DNA of 33,279 nucleotides from an uncultured Clostridia bacterium. GTDB lineage: Bacteria > Bacillota > Clostridia > Christensenellales > Aristaeellaceae. This document shows positions 32,995-33,279 of the stretch, piece after piece (positions within the stretch are counted from its first letter, which is position 1; each line of letters begins with the position of its first letter). A program made the translations under genes and the position numbers. The stretch is from assembly GCA_934636425.1 (NCBI GenBank), contig CAKUAV010000014.1:1-33279 (forward strand), read 5' to 3'. The notes beneath the pieces are model-generated. The model saw only the letters and a list, made by a program, of their open reading frames with translations. It made no database searches and was not told the DNA's origin.

Positions 32995-33279
32995 GTGAAA
33001 AGCGCGGCAAAACAGCTTCAAAACAGGCGCTTGCCGCCGCTTTTTGACTTGATATTGCCGAGCGTTTTGACGGGCTTCCGGCTGGATTCAATGCGGGCAA
33101 GCAGGAAAACGGAGCAGGGCAATCGCGCGCGTTCGATCTGAAGGACGGCGCTTGCGAGAGTTAAGGCGACACCGCACAAATGAGGTGGTCGGCCGGCGAA
33201 TGAATTTTTCGTCAGATGCAAATGCAAATTTCGAAGGTTTACTGGAGGTAAATCGAGGAATTTGCATGCCGCAGATGGC
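32995..33279. repeat. 285-nt tail with a large inverted repeat; no spoIIIAE
   Basis: No gene is recognisable. ATGCAAATT at 33222-33230 pairs with AATTTGCAT at 33259-33267, and TTTAC at 33238-33242 pairs with GTAAA at 33248-33252. This makes a long hairpin around TGGAG. A small stem (GACACC with GGTGGTC) lies near 33168-33190. The window ends just past the hairpin, so the element is probably incomplete. Confidence 0.55.

Noticed and set aside
33018..33227. A 69-codon minus-strand frame after spoIIIAD
   Set aside because: Opposite to the operon direction and overlapping the right-edge repeat; no recognisable domain.

Overview
This window reads as a piece of a GC-rich member of the Clostridia (Firmicutes/Bacillota). 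The gene order from S10 to S13 is the standard Firmicutes one. S14, L36, L24 and adenylate kinase all carry zinc-type cysteine motifs, and a spoIIIA sporulation operon lies at the right end. I cannot name a genus. No rRNA, tRNA, CRISPR array or transposase was seen.

Layout. Positions 1-12849 (minus strand) hold the S10-spc ribosomal protein cluster: rpsJ, rplCDWB, rpsS, rplV, rpsC, rplP, rpmC, rpsQ, rplNXE, rpsNH, rplFR, rpsE, rpmD, rplO, secY, adk, map, a KOW-domain protein, infA, rpmJ and the start of rpsM, which is cut by the window edge. One good sigma-A promoter at 13066-13094 and a roughly 210-nt structured leader precede it. Positions 13266-19299 (plus strand) are a compact five-gene operon: a GH99-like protein, an SGNH esterase, an FAD-dependent oxidoreductase, a GH32 hydrolase and a xylose-isomerase-like TIM-barrel protein. 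It ends at a strong terminator. A GH38 alpha-mannosidase (minus) and a GH36 alpha-galactosidase (plus) follow, divergently transcribed from 22623-22790. None of these seven proteins shows a signal peptide, so they appear to process imported glycans in the cytoplasm. No transporter, sugar kinase or regulator lies in the window.

Positions 25200-29554 (minus) carry a two-TM protein of unknown function, a cysteine desulfurase with ThiI (a plausible pair for tRNA 4-thiouridine or thiamin sulfur transfer), and a CNNM/CorC membrane protein. From 29847 (plus) comes the spoIIIA operon: spoIIIAA, spoIIIAB, spoIIIAC and spoIIIAD, with a sigma-E-like promoter upstream.

The most unusual part is the spoIIIA operon. 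Genes that are normally packed tightly are separated by gaps of 694, 483 and at least 285 nt. The first gap is a tandem array of about 127-bp units, each carrying a copy of the 3' end of spoIIIAB. The second contains an element bounded by 20-nt direct repeats. The third ends in a large inverted repeat. The second point of interest is the five-gene glycan operon, where an FAD oxidoreductase and a TIM-barrel protein sit among hydrolases. This could be an oxidative glycoside-processing route, but that is a hypothesis from gene context only.
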